Counted from the stretch's first letter, positions 14,455 to 24,085 are shown. The stretch: DNA of 32,512 nt from an uncultured Asticcacaulis sp. (GCA_946482045.1 CAMLPZ010000012.1:1-32512); one strand, 5' to 3'. The notes: generated by a model from the letters alone, not told the origin. A program made the numbers and translations.

Positions 14455-16717
14455 ATCGTCCGCTGATCTCCAGGACTTGCTGATCCAGCGTCACTACTGA
14501 GGTCGCAAGCACAGTGGTCGCCGAGTCCTGGGCTGTAACGCGATAGGCGCCCGGCTTGATTGTCCAGCGCTTGGCGACCGAATCGAAGGTCGCGAGAAGT
14601 CGCGGGTCGACCTGAAGCGACAAGGATCTGCGTTCACCGGGTCGCAACTCGGTCCGGGCAAAGGTGCCCAGACGTTTCGGGCTTTCCCAACCCGCGTCCT
14701 CGACGGGCGAGACATATATCTGAGACACGGTTGCGCCAGCGGCTTTACCGGTATTGCTCACTGTCAGCGAAACTTGAATACCCTTGCCGTCGGTCGTGGC
14801 AGCCAAATCCGAGGTGGTGAAAGTGGTATAGCTGAGGCCATGCCCGAACGGGAAAAGCGGTTTCAGGCCTTTGCGGTCGAACCACTTGTAGCCTACGGCA
14901 GCGCCTTCGATATCGTAATCCGTATGCGGATGGGGATCGTCGGCCTTGTCCAGCTTGGGATCGCCATCGATCACAGGTCGCGGTAGCTGGTCAAGGCTGG
15001 CCGGGAAGGTAACGGGAAGCCTGCCGGACGGATTGACCTCGCCTGACAGGACCCGCGCAATGGCCTCGCCGCCGGACGTTCCGGGATACCAGGCTGCGAT
15101 GACGGCGCCAACCTGGTTGAGCCAGGGCATGACCACGGGACCGCCGGTCTCAAGGACCACAGCCGTCTTCCGGTTCGCCTTGGCCACTGTGCTGATCAGC
15201 TCGTTCTGACCGCCCGGAAGGTTGAGGTCAGGCGTATCCATGCCTTCCGCCGTCCACTGCGTCGCAAAGACAATGACGATGTCTGCGTCGCGCGCGGCCT
15301 TTGCGGCGGCCTTGGCGTCCTTGCCATCGTGATAGGAGACAACCGCCTGCGTACGGGCTGCAAGCGCCTTGAGCGGCGACGAAGGGTAGAAGACCGCCTT
15401 GCCAAGAGTTTCGTCAAAACGCTGGGAGCCAGCGGTAAAAACCTGGGACGACCCGCCACCCGACAACACGCCAAAGTCGGCGTGTCCGCCGATCATGACG
15501 ATGCGCCTGGCTTTCTTGGAAAGTGGCAAAAGTCCGTCGTTCTTAAGCAGAACCAGGCTTTTCTCTGCTGCCGTCTGGCTGGTTTGGGCATGTGCGGCCT
15601 GGTCGATCGTTGCGGATTGATCGCCGGCGACCGGAGTGTCGACAACGCCGTTGGCGAACATGGCCCAGAGGACCCTGCGCGCCATGTCGTCCAGACGCGA
15701 CCGGCTGACGTGACCGTTATTAACGGCTTCGCCAAGGGCCGCGTGGAAGTAGGGCGACTTGTCGAATGCCCAGCCGGATTGCTGGTCAAGACCGTTATTG
15801 GCGGCGGGAATGGTCGAGTGGGTGCCGCCCCAGTCCGACATCACATAGCCCTTGAAGTTCCAGTCCTGCTTAAGGACTTGATTCAGCAGCCAGTCGTTTT
15901 CACACGAATAGGCGCCATTGATGCGGTTGTAGGCGCACATGACCGAGCCGGGTTTTCCGATTTCGAGCGCGATCTGGAAGGCCAGCAAATCCGATTGACG
16001 GGCTGACTGATCGGAGATCTTCACGTCGATAGCGTTGCGATTGGTCTCCTGCGCGTTGAACGCGAAATGCTTCATCGTCGAGATGATGTGATTGGACTGT
16101 ATGCCCTTGATGGCATTGCCGGTAATGACGCCAGCGAGCAGGGGATCTTCGCCGCTATACTCAAAGTTCCGGCCATTACGCGGCTCTCGAATGAGGTTCA
16201 TTCCGCCGGCCAGTTGCACGTTGAAGCCGGACAGGCGGGCTTCGTTTCCGATCATGGCGCCGCCGGAAAACGCTGTTTCCGGATCCCATGTCGCGGCGGT
16301 TGCCAGACCTGAGGGCAGGGCGGTGCGCAGCCGGGGCGTCTCGGTGATCTGACTTGCCACGCCTATCCCGGCGTCGGTTTCCCATTGGGCCGGTATGCCC
16401 AGGCGGGGAATGCCGGGAACGTAACCGGCGGCGAAGGGCAGGGCCTCCTTGGGGAGTTGGAACCGCTTGACCTCGTTGTCCATCCATGTGGCCTCAGTGG
16501 AAAAGAACCCGAAAACCAGGCGCAACTTTTCAGCCTGGGTCATCGCCGCGACGGCGGAATCGGCGCGGACCTCGGGGCTAAGCGTCTTGTTGGTCCATGG
16601 CCCTTGTGCGGGCATTTCCGGTTCGGCCGCCAGAGCGGGGAGCGCCAGAATGGGGGCTGCCAGCGCGAGCGCGGCGAGCGAAGACGCGCAGGCGAGCCTG
16701 CGAAGCGAAAAATTCAC
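14453..16717 (-). CDS. GH3 beta-glycosidase (beta-glucosidase/xylosidase type), secreted
   Basis: 754 residues from GTG 16717, which follows GGAGA by 7 nt. A cleavable signal peptide ends near PALAAEP (about residue 31). The GH3 N-terminal barrel has MKHFAFNAQETNRN and the nucleophile aspartate D295 in VMSDWGGTHS. The GH3 C-terminal domain begins near KSLVLLKNDGLLPLSKK, and a fibronectin-III-like domain ends the protein (SLTVSNTGKAAGATVSQIYV). Likely a periplasmic exo-acting enzyme on beta-linked glucose or xylose oligosaccharides. It begins 32 bp after the ABC permease stop on the same strand, so co-transcription is possible. Confidence 0.9.
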   Translation of the reverse strand: MNFSLRRLACASSLAALALAAPILALPALAAEPEMPAQGPWTNKTLSPEVRADSAVAAMTQAEKLRLVFGFFSTEATWMDNEVKRFQLPKEALPFAAGYVPGIPRLGIPAQWETDAGIGVASQITETPRLRTALPSGLATAATWDPETAFSGGAMIGNEARLSGFNVQLAGGMNLIREPRNGRNFEYSGEDPLLAGVITGNAIKGIQSNHIISTMKHFAFNAQETNRNAIDVKISDQSARQSDLLAFQIALEIGKPGSVMCAYNRINGAYSCENDWLLNQVLKQDWNFKGYVMSDWGGTHSTIPAANNGLDQQSGWAFDKSPYFHAALGEAVNNGHVSRSRLDDMARRVLWAMFANGVVDTPVAGDQSATIDQAAHAQTSQTAAEKSLVLLKNDGLLPLSKKARRIVMIGGHADFGVLSGGGSSQVFTAGSQRFDETLGKAVFYPSSPLKALAARTQAVVSYHDGKDAKAAAKAARDADIVIVFATQWTAEGMDTPDLNLPGGQNELISTVAKANRKTAVVLETGGPVVMPWLNQVGAVIAAWYPGTSGGEAIARVLSGEVNPSGRLPVTFPASLDQLPRPVIDGDPKLDKADDPHPHTDYDIEGAAVGYKWFDRKGLKPLFPFGHGLSYTTFTTSDLAATTDGKGIQVSLTVSNTGKAAGATVSQIYVSPVEDAGWESPKRLGTFARTELRPGERRSLSLQVDPRLLATFDSVAKRWTIKPGAYRVTAQDSATTVLATSVVTLDQQVLEISGR

Positions 16718-16749
16718 AGTAGAATCTCCATTTTTCTTGAAAGAAGCGT

Positions 16750-19125
16750 TCAGTCGTCGCGCAGCGGCTGGCTTGAGCGCGCCGGAGAGGACAAGAAGAC
16801 GTGTATGGTGAGTGTCAGAAGGGTGATCAGCACTGTCAGAACGCCTGCGCCGATGAATGACAGAGGGCTAAGATCGACGTGAGCCTCGAATGAACCCAGC
16901 CACCAGGACATCACAGGCCATGAGATCATTGCCGCAGCGAGGTTGGCAACAATCAGCGGCTTTACAAAAGGTTGTACCCGCAGACGGAAAATGTCGAGAA
17001 GGCGGGCGCCGAGCGCGTTACGGATGGCCATCTCTCGCAGCCGGGACCGCGCCAGATAGATGGACAGCCCGCTGAGCCCAAGGACGTTGAGGCATATTCC
17101 AACAACCGAAAGCATGCCGAATACCCGCCATTGCTGCAGCATGTCGTGGTATTGTTCGCTCAGGTAAGCCGAGAAGAACCGCCGTTCAATTGGACCGGCC
17201 TGTGGGTAGTCCCGTCGCCACTGCGCATCAATGGCTGCCAGGGTGCGTTCCTGACCGGCTTTCGCGATCCGTACACTCAGAACGGTGAAGTATTTGGACT
17301 GGCTGTCGAACACCATGGGCGCCAGGGCGTCACGCACGGTCGCGGTACGCATGTCGCCTACCACGCCGATGATCGACGAGGTCATGCGTTTGCCATCGGC
17401 CGTATAGACAAGGGATCGGCCGATGGCGTCCTGAGGGGTTTTGTATCCGAAAGCTTTGACGGCTGTCCGATTGATGACGACCTCCTTCGGGGGGGGCTCC
17501 ACCCTGTAGACGTCGGACAGTCCGCGGCCTGCCAGCAGGGGCACGTCGAACAACCTGAAAAACTCTGTGTCGACAGACTCCCGCGTGAACTGCACGATCT
17601 GCCCCGAAGGTGCTTTGAGCCAGCCGGGACGGATATTGCGGTATACCGGCACGAACCGGGAATATGCGGCGCCTTCGACGCCGGGTATGGCAAGGATATG
17701 GTCCTTGAAGCTGGCCTCCTGTCCCTTTCCATCGGAGACAGTTATGAGCACCACGTCGTCGGCATCAAAATTCAAAGCCTCATCCATGGCGAACAGCCAC
17801 TGGCGATACACCGTGTGAGCTCCTATGAGCAAGGTGATAAGCAAGGCGAACTGAACGGTGATCCATCCCATCCGCCCTAAATAAGACAGCCGTTTTTTTG
17901 TCCGATCGGCATCCGCCTCCCGTCGTGAACCGGTCGACAATCTCGCGGCGGCATAGAGCGTGCTTGCTATTCCGATGGCGGTGCCAGCGATTGCAACGGG
18001 CACAATGGAGGCGGGCGACGACCACAAGGCCAGCTTGAGGCCCAACTGCGCGTTGACATAGGGAAGCAGCCGTTCCGCAAGGGTGAGGCCAGTCACAAGT
18101 GCAAGAAGATTGATCACCACGGCTTCACCGATGATCTGGAGGATAAGATGCCCCCTTTGCGCGCCCAACGCCCTGCGTACGGTCATCTCTTCCGTTCGTT
18201 CCTCGATCTGCGCCGACATCAGGCTGGCCACATTGGCGGCCGCCAGGGTAAGGATCAGACAGGCGACGGCGATCATGCCGACGACCGTGTCCAGATGCCC
18301 GCGCGGTTTCATCTGACTATCGGCCTGGGGGCGGAAGTGCAGGTCGGGAAGGGCGATCAGTTCCCAGGCGGCGGGCCGATTGAAATCGCCTTTCCAGTTG
18401 CGCCGCGCCAGACTTTCAAGCGCATCCTGGCTAAGGGACGCGCCCGGCTTAAGACGTACATAGGTGTAGCTACTGTCCCACAACCACTCGGGATTCGCGT
18501 CCAGAGTGGTCAGCATTGAATAGCCGCCCCTGTTCGAAACGAAGATCTCGCGCTCCAGGTGGATATTCGGCGGATAGTCGGCGAGAACGGCGGTCACTTT
18601 CAGCTGGACCTCGTCCATAACGAGGGTCTGGCCGACGACATCGTCACGTCCGAAATAGCGTAAAGCCTTGTTCCTTGTAATGACGATATTACTAAAATCG
18701 CTGAGGGCCGTTGCGAGGTCCCCATGGATTGCCTTGAGGCGGAGGACTGAAAATAGGTTTTCATCTGCAAAGTAATAGTGCTCGAGCGCTTCGTGGCGAT
18801 CGGACCGCAGCGGCGATTCCGCGTCGTGCAGGCGGGCAACGACTTCGACCTCTGGGTTTGCCCGCAGCCAATGCCCCATGCCCGCGGGCGACTTATCGCT
18901 GCTGACGAGGGGCTTCCCCGGCGCGCCATAGGCCACCGTCAAAAGGAACGTCCGGTTTGCGTCGGGCAGGAAACGGTCGTAGGTCAGTTCGTCCGCGGCA
19001 TACAGCGCGATGATGAATGTTGCGGCGAAGGCGATTGCCAAACCGGCAACATTGAGCAGGCTTAAGCCCCAGTACCGCGTTAGCGAAGCGAGGACATGCC
19101 TTAATTCCGTAAAACGCCGGCTCAT
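16750..19125 (-). CDS. FtsX/MacB-type ABC transporter permease
   Basis: 791 residues with a duplicated FtsX-MacB layout. One membrane helix lies near 18-45, followed by a MacB-like periplasmic domain (about 50-275) and three helices (about 285-395). A fourth helix near 420 opens the second half, which has its own periplasmic domain and three C-terminal helices (about 675-775), giving eight helices in total. Proteins of this type work as mechanotransmission exporters or envelope-stress pumps rather than importers. Its ATG overlaps the ATPase stop (ATGA). No MacA-like adaptor or TolC gene is nearby. The cargo is unknown. Confidence 0.88.
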   Translation of the reverse strand: MSRRFTELRHVLASLTRYWGLSLLNVAGLAIAFAATFIIALYAADELTYDRFLPDANRTFLLTVAYGAPGKPLVSSDKSPAGMGHWLRANPEVEVVARLHDAESPLRSDRHEALEHYYFADENLFSVLRLKAIHGDLATALSDFSNIVITRNKALRYFGRDDVVGQTLVMDEVQLKVTAVLADYPPNIHLEREIFVSNRGGYSMLTTLDANPEWLWDSSYTYVRLKPGASLSQDALESLARRNWKGDFNRPAAWELIALPDLHFRPQADSQMKPRGHLDTVVGMIAVACLILTLAAANVASLMSAQIEERTEEMTVRRALGAQRGHLILQIIGEAVVINLLALVTGLTLAERLLPYVNAQLGLKLALWSSPASIVPVAIAGTAIGIASTLYAAARLSTGSRREADADRTKKRLSYLGRMGWITVQFALLITLLIGAHTVYRQWLFAMDEALNFDADDVVLITVSDGKGQEASFKDHILAIPGVEGAAYSRFVPVYRNIRPGWLKAPSGQIVQFTRESVDTEFFRLFDVPLLAGRGLSDVYRVEPPPKEVVINRTAVKAFGYKTPQDAIGRSLVYTADGKRMTSSIIGVVGDMRTATVRDALAPMVFDSQSKYFTVLSVRIAKAGQERTLAAIDAQWRRDYPQAGPIERRFFSAYLSEQYHDMLQQWRVFGMLSVVGICLNVLGLSGLSIYLARSRLREMAIRNALGARLLDIFRLRVQPFVKPLIVANLAAAMISWPVMSWWLGSFEAHVDLSPLSFIGAGVLTVLITLLTLTIHVFLSSPARSSQPLRDD

Positions 19126-19808
19126 GAGAGGCGGCGGCGTGCAAACTGTATGCGCCCATCCAGCATTTCGACCACACGCTCAGCCTGGTCGGCCTGGCTG
19201 GGTGAGTGGGTTACAACCACCAGGGTGCTTCCGTCCTGGTGCAGCGCCTTGAGAATGCCGAAAATGTGCGCGGCCGTCTCAGAGTCAAGGTTCCCGGTGG
19301 GCTCATCAGCCAGGATGATCGCCGGACGTCCAACAATGGCGCGGGCAATGGCGCATCTCTGTTGTTGGCCACCGGACAGCTGGCGCGGCAGGTGATTGGC
19401 CCGGTGGGCAATGCCGACGCGATCCATGGCTTCCATCACGCGATCACGCAGTTTCCGTGTGCCATCGCGCCGGTAAAGCAAGGCCAGCTCAATATTGTCG
19501 TAAACCGTAAGGCTTTCGATGAGGTTGAAGCTTTGGAAGACAAAACCGATATCGCGTGCCCGCAATTCCGCCAGTTGGCCCGCTGTCAGGTTGCCGAGGT
19601 CCTCGTCCTCATAAAGGTAGCGGCCGGAGGTGGGACGATCCAGCGTACCCATGATGTTGAGGAGGGTCGATTTGCCGCAGCCCGAAGGCCCGCAGATCGC
19701 TACGAACTCCCCCGGCTCGATTTCAAGCGACACGTCGCGAAGCGCCTCGACCCGCCGCTCAGGCGTTTCGTAGTTGAAGTGCACATTCTGCAATCGGATC
19801 AGCGGCAT
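19122..19808 (-). CDS. MacB/LolD-type ABC transporter ATPase
   Basis: 228 residues from ATG 19808; a longer open frame upstream lacks homology-like sequence, and PLIRLQNVHFNY is a typical beginning. Walker A GPSGCGKST (40-48), signature LSGGQQQR, Walker B AIILADEPTGNLD and H-loop VVTHS are intact. The LADEPTGNLD form and length place it with MacB/LolD/FtsE-like ATPases that partner FtsX permeases, here the gene directly downstream. The pair is framed by an IclR gene on one side and a GH3 gene on the other. Confidence 0.92.
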   Translation of the reverse strand: MPLIRLQNVHFNYETPERRVEALRDVSLEIEPGEFVAICGPSGCGKSTLLNIMGTLDRPTSGRYLYEDEDLGNLTAGQLAELRARDIGFVFQSFNLIESLTVYDNIELALLYRRDGTRKLRDRVMEAMDRVGIAHRANHLPRQLSGGQQQRCAIARAIVGRPAIILADEPTGNLDSETAAHIFGILKALHQDGSTLVVVTHSPSQADQAERVVEMLDGRIQFARRRLS

Positions 19809-19917
19809 GATGGCGCCTTGTTCCTGGCCGGACACTTTCAGGCGAGGTCTATTGCAGGAATCTAGCACATCAAAACCAATCATTTTCTTAAATTGCAGGA
19901 GCCAATGCACAGCACCG

Positions 19918-20745
19918 TCAGGCGACGAGGCTGTCCCCGCGTAAAGATCCGCTCAAAAGTTCCGCCGCCATCTGAAGGGCGGCTACCGACCACCCCAAGT
20001 TGGTACTGCCACTTGTCTGCATGAAGGGCACCGTCAGGACAGCGACAAACCGGCCGTCCTGATAGACTGGACACGACAGATCCGTAACGGCGGGCAACAG
20101 CGGGTTCTCTGCCTGGGCAAAGCCGCGCTCTGCGGTGGTCTCGACCGCTTTTCGGAGTGTCGACCATTCCTTCGCGTTAACGACAGGGCTCCCCTTGCCG
20201 GGCCAGCGGGTCGCATCGGTTTGGCTTGCGAATGCGAGAAATGCCAGGCCAGGGGCGGTGTTTATCATGTCGTACCGGTATCCGACCGGCACGGTGATGC
20301 AGAAAGGCGAGGGGGGGACCTGCTGGGCCATGACCTGAATATCGCCTTCTGACGCGATGGCGATATTGCATGACTGGGATATATGTTCGCATAAGCCCTG
20401 CATGACCCGCTCGGCATGCCGCAAGAGCTGAGGGGTTTTCCCCAGCGCTGACCGCAGCTTCAGCAGCTTGCCTGTACCCTCATAAGATTTGGTGACGCGG
20501 TCGCACACGACGTAGCCCCGGCCCTCGAGCACCGATATGGAACGGTTAACCACTACGTCGGTAACATTCAGTTTTTCGGAAATAGCTGAAAGGGTTGCCG
20601 GATGTTGGCAATTTGCGAGATACTCGAGTATATCTAATCCAGTGGCCAATGCGCGCTGTGGGTGCTTTGCGGTTGGTGCCTGGTTGGTGGGTGCAAGGCC
20701 CGCCGGGCGCAGAGACCGGGGCCTTCTCGTTTTGTCGTTCTTCAT
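19918..20745 (-). CDS. IclR-family transcriptional regulator 1
   Basis: 275 residues. A basic tail (1-28) precedes a winged helix (about 30-95; RALATGLDILEYLANCQHPATLSAISEKL, quoted in part, and VVVNRSISVLEGRGYV). The IclR effector domain (about 110-270) ends with DLSCPVYQDGRFVAVLTVPF. Members usually sense small metabolites, often sugars or aromatic acids, and control neighbouring genes. It lies 109 bp upstream of the ABC exporter ATPase on the same strand and diverges from the response regulator gene, so either could be its target. The ligand is not predictable. Confidence 0.92.
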   Translation of the reverse strand: MKNDKTRRPRSLRPAGLAPTNQAPTAKHPQRALATGLDILEYLANCQHPATLSAISEKLNVTDVVVNRSISVLEGRGYVVCDRVTKSYEGTGKLLKLRSALGKTPQLLRHAERVMQGLCEHISQSCNIAIASEGDIQVMAQQVPPSPFCITVPVGYRYDMINTAPGLAFLAFASQTDATRWPGKGSPVVNAKEWSTLRKAVETTAERGFAQAENPLLPAVTDLSCPVYQDGRFVAVLTVPFMQTSGSTNLGWSVAALQMAAELLSGSLRGDSLVA

Positions 20746-20877
20746 GGCGCGTTTTCCCTGGGTGGACGGACATAATAGCGCGAATGTTCGTTTAGGCTAA
20801 CACACGGAAAGCGCTTAGTTTTTTCTTATGTTGGGGAATCGTGGCGTTGCGATTGTCCAGACTGTCCGAATACGTAC

Positions 20878-22095
20878 ATGGCCACCCGCAAGATATTGTT
20901 TGTCGATGATAACCTCGGCGTCCTCAAAACGGCCGAGCTGCTTCTGCGTAAAGCGGGCTATGAATTTCGGGCGGCGGCCAGCCCGGCTGAAGCCTACAGC
21001 CTGCTTGCAACGGAAAAAGTCGATGCCATTTTCCTGGACCTCAACTTTTCCCGGGCTCAGATGTCTGGCGAGGAAGGATTGACGTGCCTGAAGGAAATTC
21101 GCCGCGCCGATCCTGATGCCGTGGTTATCGTGGTCACGGGGCACAGCGGCCTGACCGTTGCGGTCCAGGCGCTTCGGGCTGGAGCCCATGATTTCATCAT
21201 GAAGCCCTGGAACGACGATCGGCTTCTGGAAGCGCTGGAAGATGGCCTCAGGCGTCCGAATAAAGCCCACGTCACGCCGGGTGAGAATGAGACGGAGTAT
21301 GACACGGGCCTGATCGTTGGAGAAAGCGACGCGCTTGTGCGGGCGAAGGAACTGGTTACGCGTTATGCGCCGCTCACTGCGAACATTCTTATACTCGGTG
21401 AAAGTGGTACAGGAAAAACCCTGGTGGCGCATGCGCTGCATCGCCAATCGCGCCGGACGACGCTCAAAGTCGTGGAGACCGCCATGCTGTCGCCTCCCGA
21501 CCTGGATAATCTGGAAGACGCAACCATCCTGCTGGAAAACGTCGATGAACTCGATCCTGGCGTGAACGTTTCTCTGACGGCCTGGCTTCAGCAAGCCGGG
21601 AGGCGCAACAATCGGGTCGTGGCGACCACTTGCCGTCAGCATCCGTCGATAGGACTTCAGAAGTCTTTGCTTTACGCTCTCAGTACCCTTGAAATGATGC
21701 TGCCGCCCTTGCGCGATCGACGTCATGACATCGAGTTGCTGGCAAGCCATTTCGCGCGGGTCTTCGCCCTGCGGCAAGGCATGGTGTTTTCAGGTTTTTC
21801 ACCCGAAGCCGTTGCCGCCTTGCGAGGAGACAATTGGCCAGACAATCTCCATGCCCTGCGGCGCACTGTCGAACGTGCTGTTGTTGCCGCTTCCGGCGCG
21901 ATGATCGTGGCGGGAGATCTCGACTTGCCGGGTTCGAAATCCGCACCCGAACTTGGCCTCAACCTCGAAACGACCGAGAAATTCGTCATTTCCGAAGCCT
22001 TGAGCCGGCACAACTTTAATATATCGAAGGCCGCGATGGAATTGGGCGTAACACGCCAAACGCTGTACCGCCGGATGGGCCGGCATGGTCTCTAA
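20878..22095 (+). CDS. NtrC-like response regulator lacking the GAFTGA sigma-54 loop
   Basis: 405 residues. The receiver domain (1-120) has the acidic pocket DD10-11, phospho-acceptor D54, T87 and K109. The AAA+ domain (about 145-340) keeps Walker A GESGTGKT (174-181), but the segment between it and Walker B is shortened and no GAFTGA motif is present. Walker B reads ILLENVDEL instead of LFLDEIGEL. A Fis-type helix-turn-helix ends the protein (NISKAAMELGVTRQTLYRRM). The protein keeps the NtrC architecture but should not be able to remodel sigma-54 holoenzyme in the usual way. It overlaps the kinase start by 11 nt. Confidence 0.9.
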   Translation: MATRKILFVDDNLGVLKTAELLLRKAGYEFRAAASPAEAYSLLATEKVDAIFLDLNFSRAQMSGEEGLTCLKEIRRADPDAVVIVVTGHSGLTVAVQALRAGAHDFIMKPWNDDRLLEALEDGLRRPNKAHVTPGENETEYDTGLIVGESDALVRAKELVTRYAPLTANILILGESGTGKTLVAHALHRQSRRTTLKVVETAMLSPPDLDNLEDATILLENVDELDPGVNVSLTAWLQQAGRRNNRVVATTCRQHPSIGLQKSLLYALSTLEMMLPPLRDRRHDIELLASHFARVFALRQGMVFSGFSPEAVAALRGDNWPDNLHALRRTVERAVVAASGAMIVAGDLDLPGSKSAPELGLNLETTEKFVISEALSRHNFNISKAAMELGVTRQTLYRRMGRHGL

Positions 22096-23293
22096 GGCGC
22101 GGTGGAGCGTTCTGTTGGCGCTGGCTGGCGTGATCGCCGCGTCGGCATTTATAACCGACGCCGTTTATCGTCAGTTCTGGGCAAGTATCGCATTCGGAGT
22201 CCTTGGCCTGGCGGGGTGCCTCGTGTTCCTTGTCCGTCTTGAAACGCCGGTTATCCCTGATCCGCCTGCCGGCGGACAGCCGGCGAGCGCCGGGCGCGAT
22301 GGGGGAAGCTCCCTGGCTGATCACGTTCCGATGCCATTGCTGGAATTTCACGAGACCAAGGGGTTGGTGGCGGTCAACCGGGCGGCGCGCACCTTGTTTC
22401 AGACCGACGATCTCATTGTCCAGCCGCCGGAAAGTCTCATGGAGGTTGTCCGCGGCCGGGAGCCAGGTCCCGCGCGTCCCGTAAAGGTGTTTGGCCGGAT
22501 GTATGCCGTGGGCATAAGCGAGATAATGACGCCCGATGCGACCGTACGTCTTGTCAGCCTGACGGACATCCAGTCCGAGGTCAGGGTAGCCGAGGCGACG
22601 GCGTTGCGCGACCTTTTACGCGTGCTCAGTCATGAGATCATGAACTCGTTGACGCCGGTCGCATCACTGGCACGCATTGCTCACGGCTATCTGGCCGATG
22701 AAACAACCGACGCTTCGAAGGCCGCGCGCGAAGCGTTGGATGTCTTGGGGCAAAGGGCAGACGGACTTGCGCGATTCGTGGAGGCCTACCGGTCGATGGC
22801 CAGATTGCCGGAACCGGTCGTGCGCCGTACGGAAATGGGAACGTTCCTCAAGGACATCGTTCGCGTGTTCGAACGCAGTGTTTTCGCGACAGGGATCGAC
22901 ATCGAAATTGCCTTACCCTCGGATTGTCCGACATTGGAAGTCGACGAAACCTTGTTAACGCAAGCCTTGCTCAATCTACTGAAAAATGCGGCTGAAGCGA
23001 CGGAGGGCAGAACTGGGCGGCGCCGGGTCCGGCTGTCTTTAACCCATGACCGTGAAGAAACGCGGATAGTCGTGTCGGACAATGGCTGTGGCGTGCCCGA
23101 TGGACTGACCGAGCAAATCTTTCATGCCTTCGTTACCACCAAACCCGAGGGGTCCGGGACTGGCCTCAACCTTGCGCGCCAGATTGCCCTGGCGCACGGT
23201 GGGGACCTGGTTTTCATGGGGCGGTCCGAAGGCTGGAGTTCGGAATTCTGCCTTATAATCTATAGCTCACCAAGACTCCTTGGCGCCGACTAG
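22085..23293 (+). CDS. Membrane histidine kinase, partner of the NtrC-like regulator
   Basis: 402 residues. Two N-terminal membrane helices (about 7-24 and 32-50) are separated by only a few residues, so there is almost no periplasmic sensor; sensing is probably within the membrane or cytoplasm. A PAS-like stretch (about 78-165) precedes the H-box LRVLSHEIMNSLTPV with H183. The ATPase domain has NLLKNAAEA, DNGCGVP and GSGTGLNLAR. It begins inside the last codons of the regulator gene, so the two are translated together. The 3' end overlaps the opposite-strand IclR gene by 27 bp. Confidence 0.92.
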   Translation: MVSKARWSVLLALAGVIAASAFITDAVYRQFWASIAFGVLGLAGCLVFLVRLETPVIPDPPAGGQPASAGRDGGSSLADHVPMPLLEFHETKGLVAVNRAARTLFQTDDLIVQPPESLMEVVRGREPGPARPVKVFGRMYAVGISEIMTPDATVRLVSLTDIQSEVRVAEATALRDLLRVLSHEIMNSLTPVASLARIAHGYLADETTDASKAAREALDVLGQRADGLARFVEAYRSMARLPEPVVRRTEMGTFLKDIVRVFERSVFATGIDIEIALPSDCPTLEVDETLLTQALLNLLKNAAEATEGRTGRRRVRLSLTHDREETRIVVSDNGCGVPDGLTEQIFHAFVTTKPEGSGTGLNLARQIALAHGGDLVFMGRSEGWSSEFCLIIYSSPRLLGAD

Positions 23294-24085
23294 AGGTTCG
23301 ACCGCACCCAGTGCACTCGACAGGTTCGACGCCGCTTCGCGGAGCGAGTCGGCGCATACGTCCATGCTGACGCTCAACCGGCTTTTAATGTATGGGACTG
23401 TGATTGCCGCAATAAGACCTCGGTCCGAAAACACCGGGCAGGAAATATCGGTAATGCTTTCCGCATACTGGCTTTTGGCCACAAGGTAACCTTTGGCGCG
23501 CGCGCGGTCGGCTAGGTCCTCGAAAGCTTCCCACTCCTGTTCCGATACGGTCGGCTGCAGCGCGGCGCGCCAGGCGTCGCGAATCTTGGGGCGTTGGAAC
23601 GCGTACAGCACCGTGCCCGATGCCGTCTCGACGATGGCTTGCCGGAAGCCTACCCGAATATGAAAGCTGGGGATGGCGGGTGCGTCCATCTGCCCGATGA
23701 CGACCGTCTGATCGTCAGCAGACACAACGAGATGGCAGGCCTGAAGGATATTTTCCGTCAGGGATCTCATGACCGGGACGGCGTGATCGAGCAGATTTTT
23801 GCTGATTCCCCGCGTCATGCCCAAGGCGAAAAGCTTATTAGTGACTTCGTAGCCGCTTTGGTTTTCCGCTATTTCGACATAGCCCCGGTTTTCGAGAACC
23901 TGAAGCATTCGAAACAACTCGCTTACCGACTTGTCGAGTTGCTCGGATATTTGTTTAGGCGTCATCGGCCGTGGCGAAGCCGCAAGGAGCTCGATAATGT
24001 CCAGGCCTTTTTCGAGTGCAGGCGCACGGTAGCGCAGGTCACCGGCGTCATCATCTTCAGTCGTTTCAGATCGCCGGCGGCCCAT
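23267..24085 (-). CDS. IclR-family transcriptional regulator 2
   Basis: 272 residues. The winged helix (about 22-85; APALEKGLDIIELLA, ISEQLDKSVSELFRMLQVL) is followed by the ligand domain (about 100-260) with DISCPVFSDRGLIAAITVPY. It is only moderately similar to the other IclR protein at 19918-20745, so it is not a recent duplicate. It diverges from the receptor side of the locus: the 795-bp gap to the receptor carries four copies of a palindrome-like 12-mer, one of them 100 bp upstream of this gene's start, so autoregulation and control of the receptor are plausible. Sugar ligands are common in such settings; this is inference. Confidence 0.92.
   Translation of the reverse strand: MGRRRSETTEDDDAGDLRYRAPALEKGLDIIELLAASPRPMTPKQISEQLDKSVSELFRMLQVLENRGYVEIAENQSGYEVTNKLFALGMTRGISKNLLDHAVPVMRSLTENILQACHLVVSADDQTVVIGQMDAPAIPSFHIRVGFRQAIVETASGTVLYAFQRPKIRDAWRAALQPTVSEQEWEAFEDLADRARAKGYLVAKSQYAESITDISCPVFSDRGLIAAITVPYIKSRLSVSMDVCADSLREAASNLSSALGAVEPLVGAKESW

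Noticed and set aside
19809..19917. Possible sigma-54 promoter before the exporter ATPase
   Set aside because: TGG and TGC elements occur, but the GG-N10-GC spacing of -24/-12 promoters is not met (spacings of 5 and 9 found).
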